Shown here: positions 1 through 4,820 of the stretch, in pieces
How positions within the stretch are numbered: position 1 is the first letter of the stretch
Layout of the letters: each line of letters opens with the position of its first letter
NCBI GenBank assembly: GCA_025997615.1
Contig: BNUV01000113.1
Span: forward strand, 1-7,465
Origin: Spirochaetia bacterium
GTDB lineage: Bacteria; Spirochaetota; Spirochaetia; Treponematales; Breznakiellaceae
DNA length: 7,465 bases
Reading direction: 5' to 3'
Notes under the pieces: model-generated
Databases searched by the model: none
Seen by the model: the letters and a program-made list of their open reading frames with translations, nothing else
Told to the model about the DNA's origin: nothing
Translations under genes and position numbers: made by a program

Positions 1-152
1 CGACTCTCTTCCGTTTTTACCAATTTTTTTATTTTTTTTTTTTGGATAATATTCTTCAATGCGTATTTAATTAATGCCGTTTTTGTGGACATATTTGTCA
101 AAGACATTGCTTCATTAATCAAAGTATCGGGTAATTCTAAAGTTGTTCTCAT
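1..152 (-). CDS. vapB: VapB-type antitoxin, N-terminal part (runs off the window)
   Basis: Reading leftward from ATG at 152 gives MRTTLELPDTLINEAMSLTN followed by a Lys-rich stretch (QKKKIKKLVK), open to the window edge, 50 residues visible. The start MRTTLxLPDxLIxEA is typical of ribbon-helix-helix VapB antitoxins, which bind their operator through the N-terminal strand and cover a PIN-domain VapC RNase with the C-terminus. A Shine-Dalgarno AGAGG (160-164) sits 7 nt before the ATG, and a good promoter lies just upstream (172-201). The reading frame crosses a run of 12 A and a run of 7 A. The frame stays open and the C-terminal part looks antitoxin-like, so I see no frameshift, but these runs are error-prone. 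The partner toxin would lie beyond base 1 and cannot be seen. Confidence 0.75.
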   Translation of the reverse strand, partial: MRTTLELPDTLINEAMSLTNMSTKTALIKYALKNIIQKKKIKKLVKTEES

Positions 153-171
153 TATAAAACCTCTTAATCAT

Positions 172-201
172 ATAATACCACATTTTTTTATGTATTGTCA
201 A
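172..201 (-). promoter_or_regulatory. promoter of the partial vapB
   Basis: On the minus strand a perfect -35 TTGACA (196-201) and a -10 TATTAT (172-177) are separated by 18 bp, 20 nt before the start codon. It is placed inside the cassette, so this antitoxin need not rely on an external array promoter. Confidence 0.65.
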
Positions 202-269
202 GTACTTTTTTACATATTCTTTTATTATTTTGTATGTATACTTTTTCATACATTTTTGGCGCAAATTGC

Positions 270-400
270 GTCTAACTCTGGTTATGTGCCGTTATACCCC
301 ATTAACAACGCGCCCCCGCCAATGGAAACCGCTTGTGCGGCATCTAAAGAAGCGGGGGCGTTGCTTGTAACGATTGAATATTACGACACAGGAAATTGTG
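270..400 (+). repeat. attC-like structured site a
   Basis: Core motif GTCTAAC-TCTG-GTTATGTG at 270-288, followed by a folded region. CGCCCCCGC (311-319) pairs perfectly with GCGGGGGCG (352-360) and encloses CCGC-TTGT-GCGG (329-340). Farther on, at about 392-400, is ACTACTGCGGG, which resembles the CTACTGCGG hairpin in the sites near 1594 and 2210. Bases 272-328 are a 57-bp direct repeat of 1348-1404 with two differences. No gene is visible between 153 and 600. The 111-codon frame over this region is not protein-like. Interpretation as an attC is inference from the core motif and folding. Confidence 0.55.
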
Positions 401-479
401 GCACTACTGCGGGAATGTAGAGCTGGGATATAATAATAGTGAAGGCAAAAAGTCTAACACCCGATTTACGCTACCTTAA

Positions 480-563
480 AAATACGGCTTTCACCAAAAA
501 TCTTTTGAAGTTTTATTATTAACGGAAAAATAATGCCGTATTTCTTTCGCCTAACGTGAAAGC
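480..563. repeat. inverted repeats with two exclusive pairings
   Basis: AAATACGGC (480-488) is complementary to GCCGTATTT (535-543). The overlapping GCTTTCAC (487-494) is complementary to GTGAAAGC (556-563). The left arms share bases, so only one full stem can form at a time. It may be a degenerate attC stem or a switch-like element next to the cassette junction at 549-569. Confidence 0.45.
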
Positions 564-569
564 TATACG
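549..569 (+). repeat. cassette junction (collapsed attC-like core)
   Basis: GCCTAAC-GTGAAA-GCTATACG. The right half starts a cassette whose first 21 bases (562-582) are complementary at 17 positions to the last 21 (1332-1352), with the differences being mostly transitions. This junction and its partner at 1346 bound the VapBC pair. Confidence 0.55.
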
Positions 570-599
570 ACGTATTTTTGCCCTTGTTATAATATTTAT

Positions 600-980
600 T
601 TATGAAATCTTGAAAGAAAAAAATTTTATATCAGGTATATATTCATAATGTTTTGTATTCCCCGTAATTAAGGGTTCATCATATTCCAATGCCGTTGATG
701 CAATTATTGCATCTCCTAATTCCAACCCATGACTTAATTTATATTCTTCCATTAGATTAATTGCTTTTTTAGAGATTGTTTCATTTATTTGAATTATTTC
801 TGTAGACCATTGTTTTAGATCTTTTTTCAATTTATTGAGCTCTTCCTTGTTTCTTACTCCTTGTATTATTTCCATATAAGAAACCGCAGATAATTTAAAG
901 GGAATATTTTGAAAAATTATTTGTTGTGCCCTTTCTTTTCCACGATAAAACCAAATCATTACATCTGAATCGATTAGCAC
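600..980 (-). CDS. vapC: VapC toxin, PIN-domain RNase
   Basis: 126 residues, the usual VapC length, starting at GTG 980. PIN-domain toxins cleave RNA (often tRNA or rRNA) with a Mg2+-binding cluster of acidic residues. Here these are D4 and D6 in MLIDSDV, E37 in SYMEIIQG, D90 in LELGDAIIA, and the fourth position is N108 in LITGNTKHY, a common substitution. All positions expected of an active enzyme are present. The start overlaps the end of the antitoxin gene by 7 bp, which implies translational coupling. The gene points against the presumed array direction and relies on the promoter at 1244-1272. Substrate cannot be told from sequence. Confidence 0.9.
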   Translation of the reverse strand: MLIDSDVMIWFYRGKERAQQIIFQNIPFKLSAVSYMEIIQGVRNKEELNKLKKDLKQWSTEIIQINETISKKAINLMEEYKLSHGLELGDAIIASTALEYDEPLITGNTKHYEYIPDIKFFSFKIS

Positions 981-1213
981 AATTTCCTTCCTTTCCTCAT
1001 ATTTCTAACATATGATTCTACATCATCCATATCCTTTCTGTCTTTCCACATCCCAAAGGATTCTGAGGTAAATACCTGATTATTTTCAGAAATTGTATTG
1101 TCTTCAGAAACTAATTGTATTATTACCTCAACCTTTTTATGTTCAAAATTTGAAGGAAGTGTAATAATATTATTTAATTCTTCACTATCCAGTACGGTCC
1201 TTAATGATTGCAT
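974..1213 (-). CDS. vapB: VapB antitoxin
   Basis: 79 residues. The N-terminal half (ITLPSNFEHKKVEVIIQL) resembles the short beta-rich DNA-binding part of antitoxins in the AbrB/VapB or Phd-like range. The C-terminal FGMWKDRKDMDDVESYVRN plus MRKGR is the conserved toxin-binding tail seen in antitoxins paired with PIN toxins. A run of five G at about 1220-1224 acts as ribosome binding site 6-7 nt before ATG 1213. It overlaps the VapC start by 7 bp, so the two are one operon. Antitoxin plus toxin would be expected to repress their own promoter. The pair is undamaged, and its cassette ends are matched inverted repeats. Confidence 0.88.
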   Translation of the reverse strand: MQSLRTVLDSEELNNIITLPSNFEHKKVEVIIQLVSEDNTISENNQVFTSESFGMWKDRKDMDDVESYVRNMRKGRKLC

Positions 1214-1243
1214 ATAACCCCCATAAATTCCATTATGAACTTA

Positions 1244-1272
1244 AATTTACACTATTATTCAAAATAAGTCAA
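1244..1272 (-). promoter_or_regulatory. promoter of the vapBC pair
   Basis: Minus-strand TTGACT (1267-1272), 17-bp spacer, TAAATT (1244-1249), about 30 nt upstream of the antitoxin ATG at 1213. Confidence 0.65.
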
Positions 1273-1345
1273 CTCAAATTCAATCAATTTATCAAAAAAG
1301 GGCCTTTTTTATATTATTTTAGAGAGAATTTGGCAAAAATATGTC

Positions 1346-1364
1346 GCCTAACTCTGGTTATGTG
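1346..1364 (+). repeat. cassette junction
   Basis: GCCTAAC-TCTG-GTTATGTG. The left half ends the vapBC cassette. The right half begins 57-bp repeat DNA shared with 272-328. R''-like and R'-like cores are only 4 bp apart. Confidence 0.55.
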
Positions 1365-1404
1365 CCGTTATACACCATTAACAACGTGCCCCCGCCAATG
1401 GAAA
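1348..1404 (+). repeat. 57-bp direct repeat, second copy
   Basis: Same as 272-328 at 55 of 57 positions, including the core GGTTATGTGCC and the GCCCCCGCCAATGGAAA block. After 1404 the copies diverge. Here a short hairpin GCGTC-GTA-GACGC (1410-1422) replaces the complementary G-run arm present at 352-360, so this copy seems to have lost its 3' partner. Confidence 0.8.
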
Positions 1405-1493
1405 TACGGGCGTCGTAGACGCTGTTAACAATCTCTTACTTTTCGGATATATATGTAATATTTTTGGCCAAAATATGGTAAAAAACAAGAAAA

Positions 1494-1642
1494 CGGACTT
1501 TAGTCCGCAATGTGCCGGAGAAAAAACGCACAAAGGCCGTAGGCCCTCCCCCGCGCAAGCGGGTTCTTGGCGTTTTTTCGTAGGCCAAGCCGCTACTGCG
1601 GCGTCAGACCTTTGGTCTGCGCGTATAGCGTATGTTATGCGA
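1494..1642 (+). repeat. multi-hairpin attC-like module c
   Basis: No convincing gene lies between 1214 and 1732; this stretch holds a chain of hairpins. CGGACT-TT-AGTCCG (1494-1507). A 10-bp perfect stem GAAAAAACGC/GCGTTTTTTC (1520-1529/1570-1579) encloses GGCC-GTA-GGCC (1535-1545) and CCCGC-GCAA-GCGGG (1550-1563, a GNRA loop). Then GCCGC-TACT-GCGGC (1589-1602), CAGACC-TTT-GGTCTG (1605-1619) and the core GTATAGC-GTAT-GTTATGCG (1623-1641). The A-stem-T arrangement at 1520-1579 also resembles a two-way terminator. Related modules are at 2154-2246 and, inverted, at 4632-4690. Confidence 0.65.
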
Positions 1643-1674
1643 TGTGCGGTGCCTTACCAGTCAATTTTTATGTA

Positions 1675-1711
1675 TTGACATGTGCTAAATTATAGTATAT
1701 ATTGATACTAT
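1675..1711 (+). promoter_or_regulatory. promoter with overlapping inverted-repeat operator
   Basis: TTGACA (1675-1680), 17-bp spacer, TATATT (1698-1703). An inverted repeat ATAGTAT-N6-ATACTAT (1692-1698/1705-1711) covers the -10 element, the position expected of an autoregulatory TA operator. GGAGG at 1723-1727 precedes ATG 1733 by 5 nt. Confidence 0.65.
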
Positions 1712-1732
1712 GATCGTTTTTTGGAGGAAAAT

Positions 1733-2025
1733 ATGGCTTTAGGAATGCAAAACAAGGCAATTACGATAAACTTACCGTCAGAAATCGTTAATTTGATCGA
1801 TTATTCTATAAATGATATACAACGTGAAATCAACCGATATTTTGCCATAAAATATTATACCAGTCAAAAATAACAATTGGAAAAGCTGCTAAACTTGCAG
1901 GAATGGACAAAGTTAATTTCGAAATTTATTTATCGAAAAACAAAATCCCCATTTCTCTTTTGAGTTATGATGATATTCAAAGTGATTTAAAAAAAATTTC
2001 AGCCCTTAAAAAGGTAAGGCAATGA
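1733..2025 (+). pseudogene. UPF0175-family antitoxin, frameshifted
   Basis: From ATG 1733 the product starts MALGMQNKAITINLPSEIV and stops at TAA 1871-1873 after 46 codons. One base back, the frame from 1870 continues ITIGKAAKLAGMDKVNFEIY and runs to TGA 2023-2025. Joined, the ~97-residue protein matches the UPF0175 pattern: short N-terminal part, then TIGKAAxLAGM and a helix-turn-helix-like segment ending with a KNKIPIS stretch. The break sits on a five-A run (1866-1870), and one extra A would restore the frame. It may be a sequencing error, real decay, or -1 slippage on AAA just before the stop. The partner toxin is also truncated, so decay is my first choice. The end overlaps the next start by 4 bp (ATGA). 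Confidence 0.75.
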
Positions 2026-2177
2026 TAATTATTGCTGATACAGGTCCGATTATATCATTGGCCATAATTGATAAACTTAACTTGCTGTCAGAATTATATG
2101 GCGAAATTTATATACCGAATGTAGTATGGGAAGAACTTGTAAAATATGCTGGAATAAAACCGCACAAAGGCCCGTAG
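2022..2177 (+). pseudogene. DUF3368-type PIN toxin, 3' end lost
   Basis: Starts at ATG 2022 within the ATGA overlap with the antitoxin. The 51 codons read MIIIADTGPIISLAIIDKLN and on to IPNVVWEELVKYAG, the usual N-terminus of DUF3368 PIN-like toxins, with D6 of the ADTGP motif and an acidic EE at about 38-39. Family members are roughly 150-170 residues, so two thirds are missing. The frame runs at 2154 straight into an attC-like hairpin (KPHKGP are read from it) and stops at TAG 2175. The remaining catalytic acids are gone, so it is very probably inactive. The pairing with UPF0175 is the known combination. Confidence 0.75.
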
Positions 2178-2246
2178 GCCGACTGCGGTTTTATGGAAGC
2201 CAAGCCCGCTACTGCGGGCGCAGCGTATACAATCCTGTTATGTGCC
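2154..2246 (+). repeat. attC-like module d
   Basis: An 11-bp perfect stem ATAAAACCGCA/TGCGGTTTTAT (2154-2164/2184-2194) encloses GGCC-CGTA-GGCC (2169-2180). Next come GCCCGC-TACT-GCGGGC (2204-2219) and the core CGTATAC-AATCCT-GTTATGTG (2224-2244). It has the same order and loops as 1520-1642 with changed but still paired stems. No R''/L'' half is visible upstream, where the truncated toxin begins. The rest of 2178-2293 has no gene. Confidence 0.65.
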
Positions 2247-2293
2247 GTTTGCCCGTATTTTATATTTTTTTCAATATTTCTTTATAAAAGTAC

Positions 2294-2322
2294 TTTACAT
2301 TCCTATATATATATGATATAGT
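2294..2322 (+). promoter_or_regulatory. promoter of the 2342 TA pair
   Basis: TTTACA (2294-2299), 17-bp spacer, TATAGT (2317-2322). The spacer and -10 hold an alternating AT stretch, with CTATAT (2303-2308) and ATATAG (2316-2321) as a possible inverted operator. AGAGGG at 2331-2336 precedes ATG 2342. Confidence 0.6.
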
Positions 2323-2341
2323 CTAAAAATAGAGGGTTTTT

Positions 2342-2533
2342 ATGGAAAATTTGATGTTTGATTATATATCTCTTGGTGAAAATTTGGATGTTCCTATGGA
2401 AATTGTCCAGAAATTTGTGAAAGAAGCTCGTAATGAATTCCCTTTTGATAATATGTTGATGGAAATTCATGTTTTACGGGCGGTAAAAGCCTATGCCAAA
2501 ATAAATACACGGATGATAGCAATTGAAAACTAA
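2342..2533 (+). CDS. antitoxin of a PIN-toxin pair
   Basis: 63 residues, intact. It reads MENLMFDYISLGENLDVPME and on through EFPFDNMLMEIHVLRAVKAY. The FPFDxMLMEIHVLRAVKAYA block resembles small antitoxins encoded just before PIN toxins in many anaerobes, though I cannot give a family name. The start is supported by AGAGGG 5 nt upstream. It overlaps the toxin start by 11 bp. Its toxin carries an early stop, so the antitoxin may now be free of its partner and persist only through self-regulation or protection against related toxins. Confidence 0.75.
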   Translation: MENLMFDYISLGENLDVPMEIVQKFVKEARNEFPFDNMLMEIHVLRAVKAYAKINTRMIAIEN

Positions 2534-2969
2534 TATCTATTTGGATACTACTATTGTGAGCGCATTATTTGATAAAAGAACACCAGAAAGAAAAGTACAG
2601 ACGGAACAATTTTGGGAACATATTAATGATTATAATGTTTTTATTTCAGAATTAGTCATTGATGAAATCAAAGGGGCATCCCAACCATTACAGGATAAAA
2701 TGTTAGAAAAAGTTTCAAATTTTATATTATTACCTATAACAGATGACGCACAATTCATTGCTGATACTTATATGAAAAACAAAATATTTCCAGAGAATTA
2801 TTCAGATGATTCTTTACATACCGCAATAACATCTACTAACCAAATAGGAATATTATTAAGTTAGAATTTCAGCCATTTAGTAAAAGTTAAAACACGCCGA
2901 ATGGTTGCATTAATAAATGCAATACATGATTATAACCCTGTTGAGATAATAACACCACCAGAATTATAA
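2523..2969 (+). pseudogene. PIN-domain toxin with an in-frame amber stop
   Basis: Starts at TTG 2523 inside the antitoxin gene. Residues KTNIYLDTTIVSALFD carry the first acid (D8), E48 lies in SELVIDEIKG, and D95/D96 lie in the YSDDSLHTAI segment. At codon 114 (2862-2864) TAG stands where this family has Trp in the LLSWNFxHLV motif. The same frame then continues with NFSHLVKVKTRRMVALINAI and ends PVEIITPPEL at TAA 2967-2969. The full product would be 148 residues. The stop removes N116, the fourth active-site position, and the last helix. One G-to-A change explains it. The cleanly conserved tail suggests a recent event, or readthrough. Confidence 0.8.
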
Positions 2970-3012
2970 ATATTTTACATTATATATTTCAACAAATTTT
3001 AGGATAAATGGC

Positions 3013-3031
3013 GTATAGCGTATGTTATACG
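3013..3031 (+). repeat. cassette junction
   Basis: GTATAGC-GTAT-GTTATACG. The left flank (AAATGGC, from 3006) is complementary, allowing G-T pairs, to the start of the previous cassette at 2237. The right half opens the gene-free cassette, and GTTATACGAAATTGGGCC (3024-3041) reappears inverted at 3466-3483. Confidence 0.6.
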
Positions 3032-3165
3032 AAATTGGGCCTAAGATTTTGAAGAATATAAAAATATAATAATGTAGAATAAATGTAACTATTTAGTTAG
3101 AAATAGTGTCAAATAATGGATAAATGAAGAAATATAAAAAACGATTAGTGAACAAATAATTATTG

Positions 3166-3205
3166 TATAGGTACCGCTTGAGGCGGCACCGGCAGCTAAG
3201 CTGCC
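3166..3205 (+). repeat. double-hairpin repeat, unit 1
   Basis: TATA, then hairpin A GGTACCGC-TTGAG-GCGGCACC (3170-3190, one A-C mismatch), directly followed by hairpin B GGCAGC-TAA-GCTGCC (3191-3205, perfect). An A-rich spacer follows. Confidence 0.8.
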
Positions 3206-3262
3206 CCATTATGCCTAAGAAAAAAAAATGCAAATAAAATAAATATTGTAAAAACAAATATA

Positions 3263-3303
3263 TATAGGCGCCGCGTGAGGCAGCGCCCGGCGGCTTGGCC
3301 GCC
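3263..3303 (+). repeat. double-hairpin repeat, unit 2
   Basis: TATA, hairpin A GGCGCCGC-GTGAG-GCAGCGCC (3267-3287, one mismatch), one base, hairpin B GGCGGC-TTG-GCCGCC (3289-3303, perfect). It starts 97 bp after unit 1. Both stems differ from unit 1 mainly by paired changes. Confidence 0.8.
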
Positions 3304-3363
3304 GCAATAACTACAGAAGAAAATAAAAGAAAGAATAAACAATAATTGGCATAAAAATCAATG

Positions 3364-3405
3364 TATAGGTACTGCGTGAGGCAGTACCTGGCGGCATAGG
3401 CCGCC
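3364..3405 (+). repeat. double-hairpin repeat, unit 3
   Basis: TATA, hairpin A GGTACTGC-GTGAG-GCAGTACC (3368-3388, perfect 8 bp), one base, hairpin B GGCGGC-ATAG-GCCGCC (3390-3405, perfect). It starts 101 bp after unit 2. The GTGAG loop of hairpin A is identical to unit 2. Confidence 0.8.
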
Positions 3406-3475
3406 GCATAAGTTAAGTATGGAATGAAAATAAAGTAAAAGAGATGGAAAAATAAAATAAAGTACGGCCCAACAT

Positions 3476-3652
3476 CGTATAACAAACGCTATATGCATCG
3501 CCGCCAGTAGGCGGCTCGGGCTACAGAAAAAGGCAGTCGGCGCATAAGCGCCTTGGTGCATTTTTCTTCCGCCACATTTTTTGTTGCCCTGGAAACCTAT
3601 GGTTTCCTTTATCGGGCAACAAAAAACGTCATATAGCTAAAACGTTATGTGC
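3476..3652 (+). repeat. full attC-like recombination site
   Basis: Left end CGTATAAC then ACGCTATATG (R''/L''), right end CATATAGC then GTTATGTG (L'/R'). GCTATATG (3488-3495) and CATATAGC (3630-3637) pair perfectly, and GTATAAC pairs with most of GTTATGT. Between them are GCCGCC-AGTA-GGCGGC (3500-3515), GGCGC-ATAA-GCGCC (3539-3552), and a 13-bp perfect stem 3577-3589/3614-3626 enclosing GGAAACC-TAT-GGTTTCC (3591-3607). Two nested core pairs around a variable hairpin region match attC design, where the folded bottom strand is the substrate of the integron integrase. It is longer (~177 bp) than common attCs. Confidence 0.65.
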
Positions 3653-3696
3653 AATTTGGGCTAACAGGTGTCTACAAAATCATACACAAAAAGCTC

Positions 3697-3725
3697 TTGT
3701 ATTTAAATGATCTATATGTTATATT
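3697..3725 (+). promoter_or_regulatory. promoter of the 3751 TA pair
   Basis: TTGTAT (3697-3702), 17-bp spacer, TATATT (3720-3725), ending 25 nt before the ATG at 3751. Confidence 0.55.
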
Positions 3726-3750
3726 GTTAAAAACAGTTGGAGGTATGAAT

Positions 3751-3975
3751 ATGCATGCTATAAAAGCCGTTTATGATGGAAATTACTTCAAATTGGAAGA
3801 ACCTGTTCCAGTTGAAGGCAAATATGAGGTTGTAATAACCTTTACAAAATCTCTAAAAAAACCTCAAGAAGAAATTTTACAGTATTTTAATAGCTGGGAT
3901 GAGGATGACGTAAACTGTATTACAGAAATCATAAGCGAAAGGGATAATTTTTCTTTAGGAAGGGCTGAAATATGA
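3751..3975 (+). CDS. antitoxin of a VapC-type pair
   Basis: 74 residues from ATG 3751, chosen over upstream ATGs at 3745 and 3649 because GGAGG (3739-3743) lies 7 nt before it and the family pattern starts here: MHAIKAVYDGNYFKLEEPVP. This is followed by a short beta segment (EVVITF), a linker, and an acidic tail with WDEDDVNCITEIISERDNF and RAEI, the usual toxin-binding end. The N-terminal part looks like a small AbrB-like or DUF2281-like DNA-binding fold, but I cannot assign it firmly. It overlaps the toxin gene by the ATGA arrangement (3972-3975), so the two are translationally coupled. Confidence 0.85.
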   Translation: MHAIKAVYDGNYFKLEEPVPVEGKYEVVITFTKSLKKPQEEILQYFNSWDEDDVNCITEIISERDNFSLGRAEI

Positions 3976-4367
3976 TATTCCTTGATACAGATACTTTATC
4001 ATTTTATTTTGCAGGTGATAATAATATTAAGGGAAAAATAATTGAAACAATAAATAAAGGAGGGCAGATTTGTTTAACTACAATAAATGTCTATGAAGTA
4101 AAAAAGGGTCTTAGGTGGAGGAATAATAAAATTAAAGAAGAAAAATTTCGTGAGTTTTTGCAAAATATTAGAATATTTACACTTGATGATGGATCAATCT
4201 CTATTGCTGCAGATATTTATGCAGATTTACGAAAAAATGGAAAAACCATTGGAGATGCAGATATAATAATTGCAGGAATTGTAATAAATAATAATGGTAC
4301 ACTAATTACAAATAATATACAGCATTATCAAGGCATAAAAAAATTAAATCTGGATAATTGGAAATAA
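3972..4367 (+). CDS. vapC: VapC toxin, PIN-domain RNase
   Basis: 131 residues, normal length, intact. The catalytic set is visible: D5 and D7 in MIFLDTDTLS, E42 in NVYEVKKG, D95 and D97 in TIGDADIIIAG, and N114/N115 in LITNNIQHY at the fourth position. The tail IKKLNLDNW is the usual C-terminal strand of VapC proteins. It starts at ATG 3972 within the antitoxin stop (ATGA overlap). It is the only undamaged TA pair on the plus strand of the window. RNA target unknown. Confidence 0.92.
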   Translation: MIFLDTDTLSFYFAGDNNIKGKIIETINKGGQICLTTINVYEVKKGLRWRNNKIKEEKFREFLQNIRIFTLDDGSISIAADIYADLRKNGKTIGDADIIIAGIVINNNGTLITNNIQHYQGIKKLNLDNWK

Positions 4368-4388
4368 TATAAAATACGCCCAAACTGC

Positions 4389-4403
4389 ACATAACGTTAT
4401 GCG
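4389..4403 (+). repeat. cassette junction without spacer
   Basis: ACATAAC directly joined to GTTATGCG, so left and right cores abut with no bases between. This is the most extreme collapse among the junctions here. Confidence 0.6.
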
Positions 4404-4420
4404 ATGTTTTTTGGCCTTTA

Positions 4421-4582
4421 TTAGGTATCGGCTTTATATTCCCGATCTTCTCTTCCATATCTTATTGCTTCAAGTATATCTTCCATTGATACATTGGCCT
4501 TAATACCTTTTATACTTTCCAAGGGAGATTTTCCTTGTTTTTTAGTTTCATTAATTGACAGTAATTTAAACCTACTGCCATC
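4421..4582 (-). pseudogene. antitoxin C-terminal fragment
   Basis: Minus frame ending at TAA 4423-4421 reads GSRFKLLSINETKKQGKSPL, then KGIKANVSMEDILEAIRYGR and ends EDREYKADT. The SMEDILEAIRYGR tail resembles the toxin-binding helix of several antitoxins. Upstream the frame meets a stop, while a neighbouring frame has TPLITFDGNMAIDGKMAVG, so a frameshift near 4570 or a patchwork is likely. No start with a ribosome site is seen and no toxin follows. Confidence 0.5.
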
Positions 4583-4631
4583 TTTCCGTCTATGGCCATA
4601 TTTCCATCAAATGTTATTAACGGAGTAAAAT

Positions 4632-4690
4632 CCTGCTACGAAGCCACCAAGAACCCACTTACGCGGGGGAGACGGATGGCGGGTGGACTA
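4632..4690 (-). repeat. inverted copy of the attC-type hairpin module
   Basis: On the minus strand this reads CTCCCCCGCGTAAGTGGG, then TTCTTGG and TTCGTAG, nearly the same as 1546-1582. The hairpin CCCGC-GTAA-GTGGG keeps a GNRA loop with one G-T pair. A closing stem CCACC/GGTGG stands where the other copies have different paired bases. It is G+C rich amid A+T-rich DNA. Confidence 0.6.
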
Positions 4691-4718
4691 ACGATTTAGC
4701 CAATAGGATTTTTATATT

Positions 4719-4820
4719 TTATGCATTTGCCCTATTATTATACTTTTTGGCATATAGGTCCAATACCTCATTTATCATTGTTTGGTATTTTACCTTGTTT
4801 TTTTCTGCATTGTCAACCAT
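4719..4820 (-). pseudogene. possible BrnA-like antitoxin tail
   Basis: A 33-codon minus frame ATG 4820 to TAA 4719 reads MVDNAEKNKVKYQTMINEVL and ends DLYAKKYNNRANA. KYQTxINEVLxxY resembles the end of ribbon-helix-helix antitoxins such as BrnA. There is no ribosome site and no room for the first half. A TTGACA-N18-TAAAAT motif (4787-4816) overlaps its start, possibly by chance. Confidence 0.35.

Larger units (their letters stand above)
3024..3483. mobile_element. gene-free cassette bounded by matched inverted ends
   Basis: The first 18 bases (3024-3041) and the reverse complement of the last 18 (3466-3483) agree at 16 positions, which defines a 460-bp unit. It holds no credible gene. The 130-codon minus-strand frame is made of low-complexity Phe/Tyr/Leu from A-rich spacers and hairpins. 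Its content is three evenly spaced double-hairpin repeats (see 3166-3205, 3263-3303, 3364-3405) in A-rich DNA. No promoter or ribosome site stands out. Boundaries are strong; function is unknown. Confidence 0.6.
3644..4395 (+). mobile_element. cassette with intact antitoxin/VapC pair
   Basis: Begins GTTATGTGCAATTTGGGC (3644-3661) and ends GCCCAAACTGCACATAAC (4378-4395), complementary at 17 of 18 positions. The two genes plus their promoter fill it, all pointing away from the attC-like site. Confidence 0.65.

Noticed and set aside
85..420. 111-codon plus-strand frame
   Set aside because: It covers the antisense of the vapB start and an attC-like hairpin region, and the product is not protein-like.
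1520..1579. Simple rho-independent terminator
   Set aside because: The A-stem-T form fits, but the enclosed hairpins and the related copies at 2154 and 4632 argue for an attC-type module. Terminator activity remains possible.
1204..1678. Short plus-strand frames
   Set aside because: They run through the vapBC promoter and hairpin modules. The Arg/Gly/Cys-rich products come from stem sequences.
1864..1873. Programmed -1 frameshift as the first explanation
   Set aside because: Slippage on AAA before TAA is possible, but no classic heptamer is present and the partner toxin is truncated, so decay or a read error is more likely.
2862..2864. Alternative genetic code reading TAG as an amino acid
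   Set aside because: Only one such codon is found in the window, all intact genes read normally, and at least one fragment (6584) appears to end on TAG at its natural terminus.
3170..3205. tRNA-like cloverleaf
   Set aside because: There are only two hairpins, with no acceptor stem, T-loop consensus or anticodon arm.
3166..3405. CRISPR array
   Set aside because: Three evenly spaced repeats, but they are not identical, are palindromic in two parts, have A-rich spacers that look alike, and no cas gene is near.
3093..3561. Minus-strand open frames over the repeat cassette
   Set aside because: Composition is low-complexity Phe/Tyr/Leu or Arg/Gly from spacers and hairpins, with no ribosome site and no family pattern.
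3577..3626. Rho-independent terminator
   Set aside because: The arms run T6 to A6 on both strands, the reverse of what a terminator needs (no U run after the stem).
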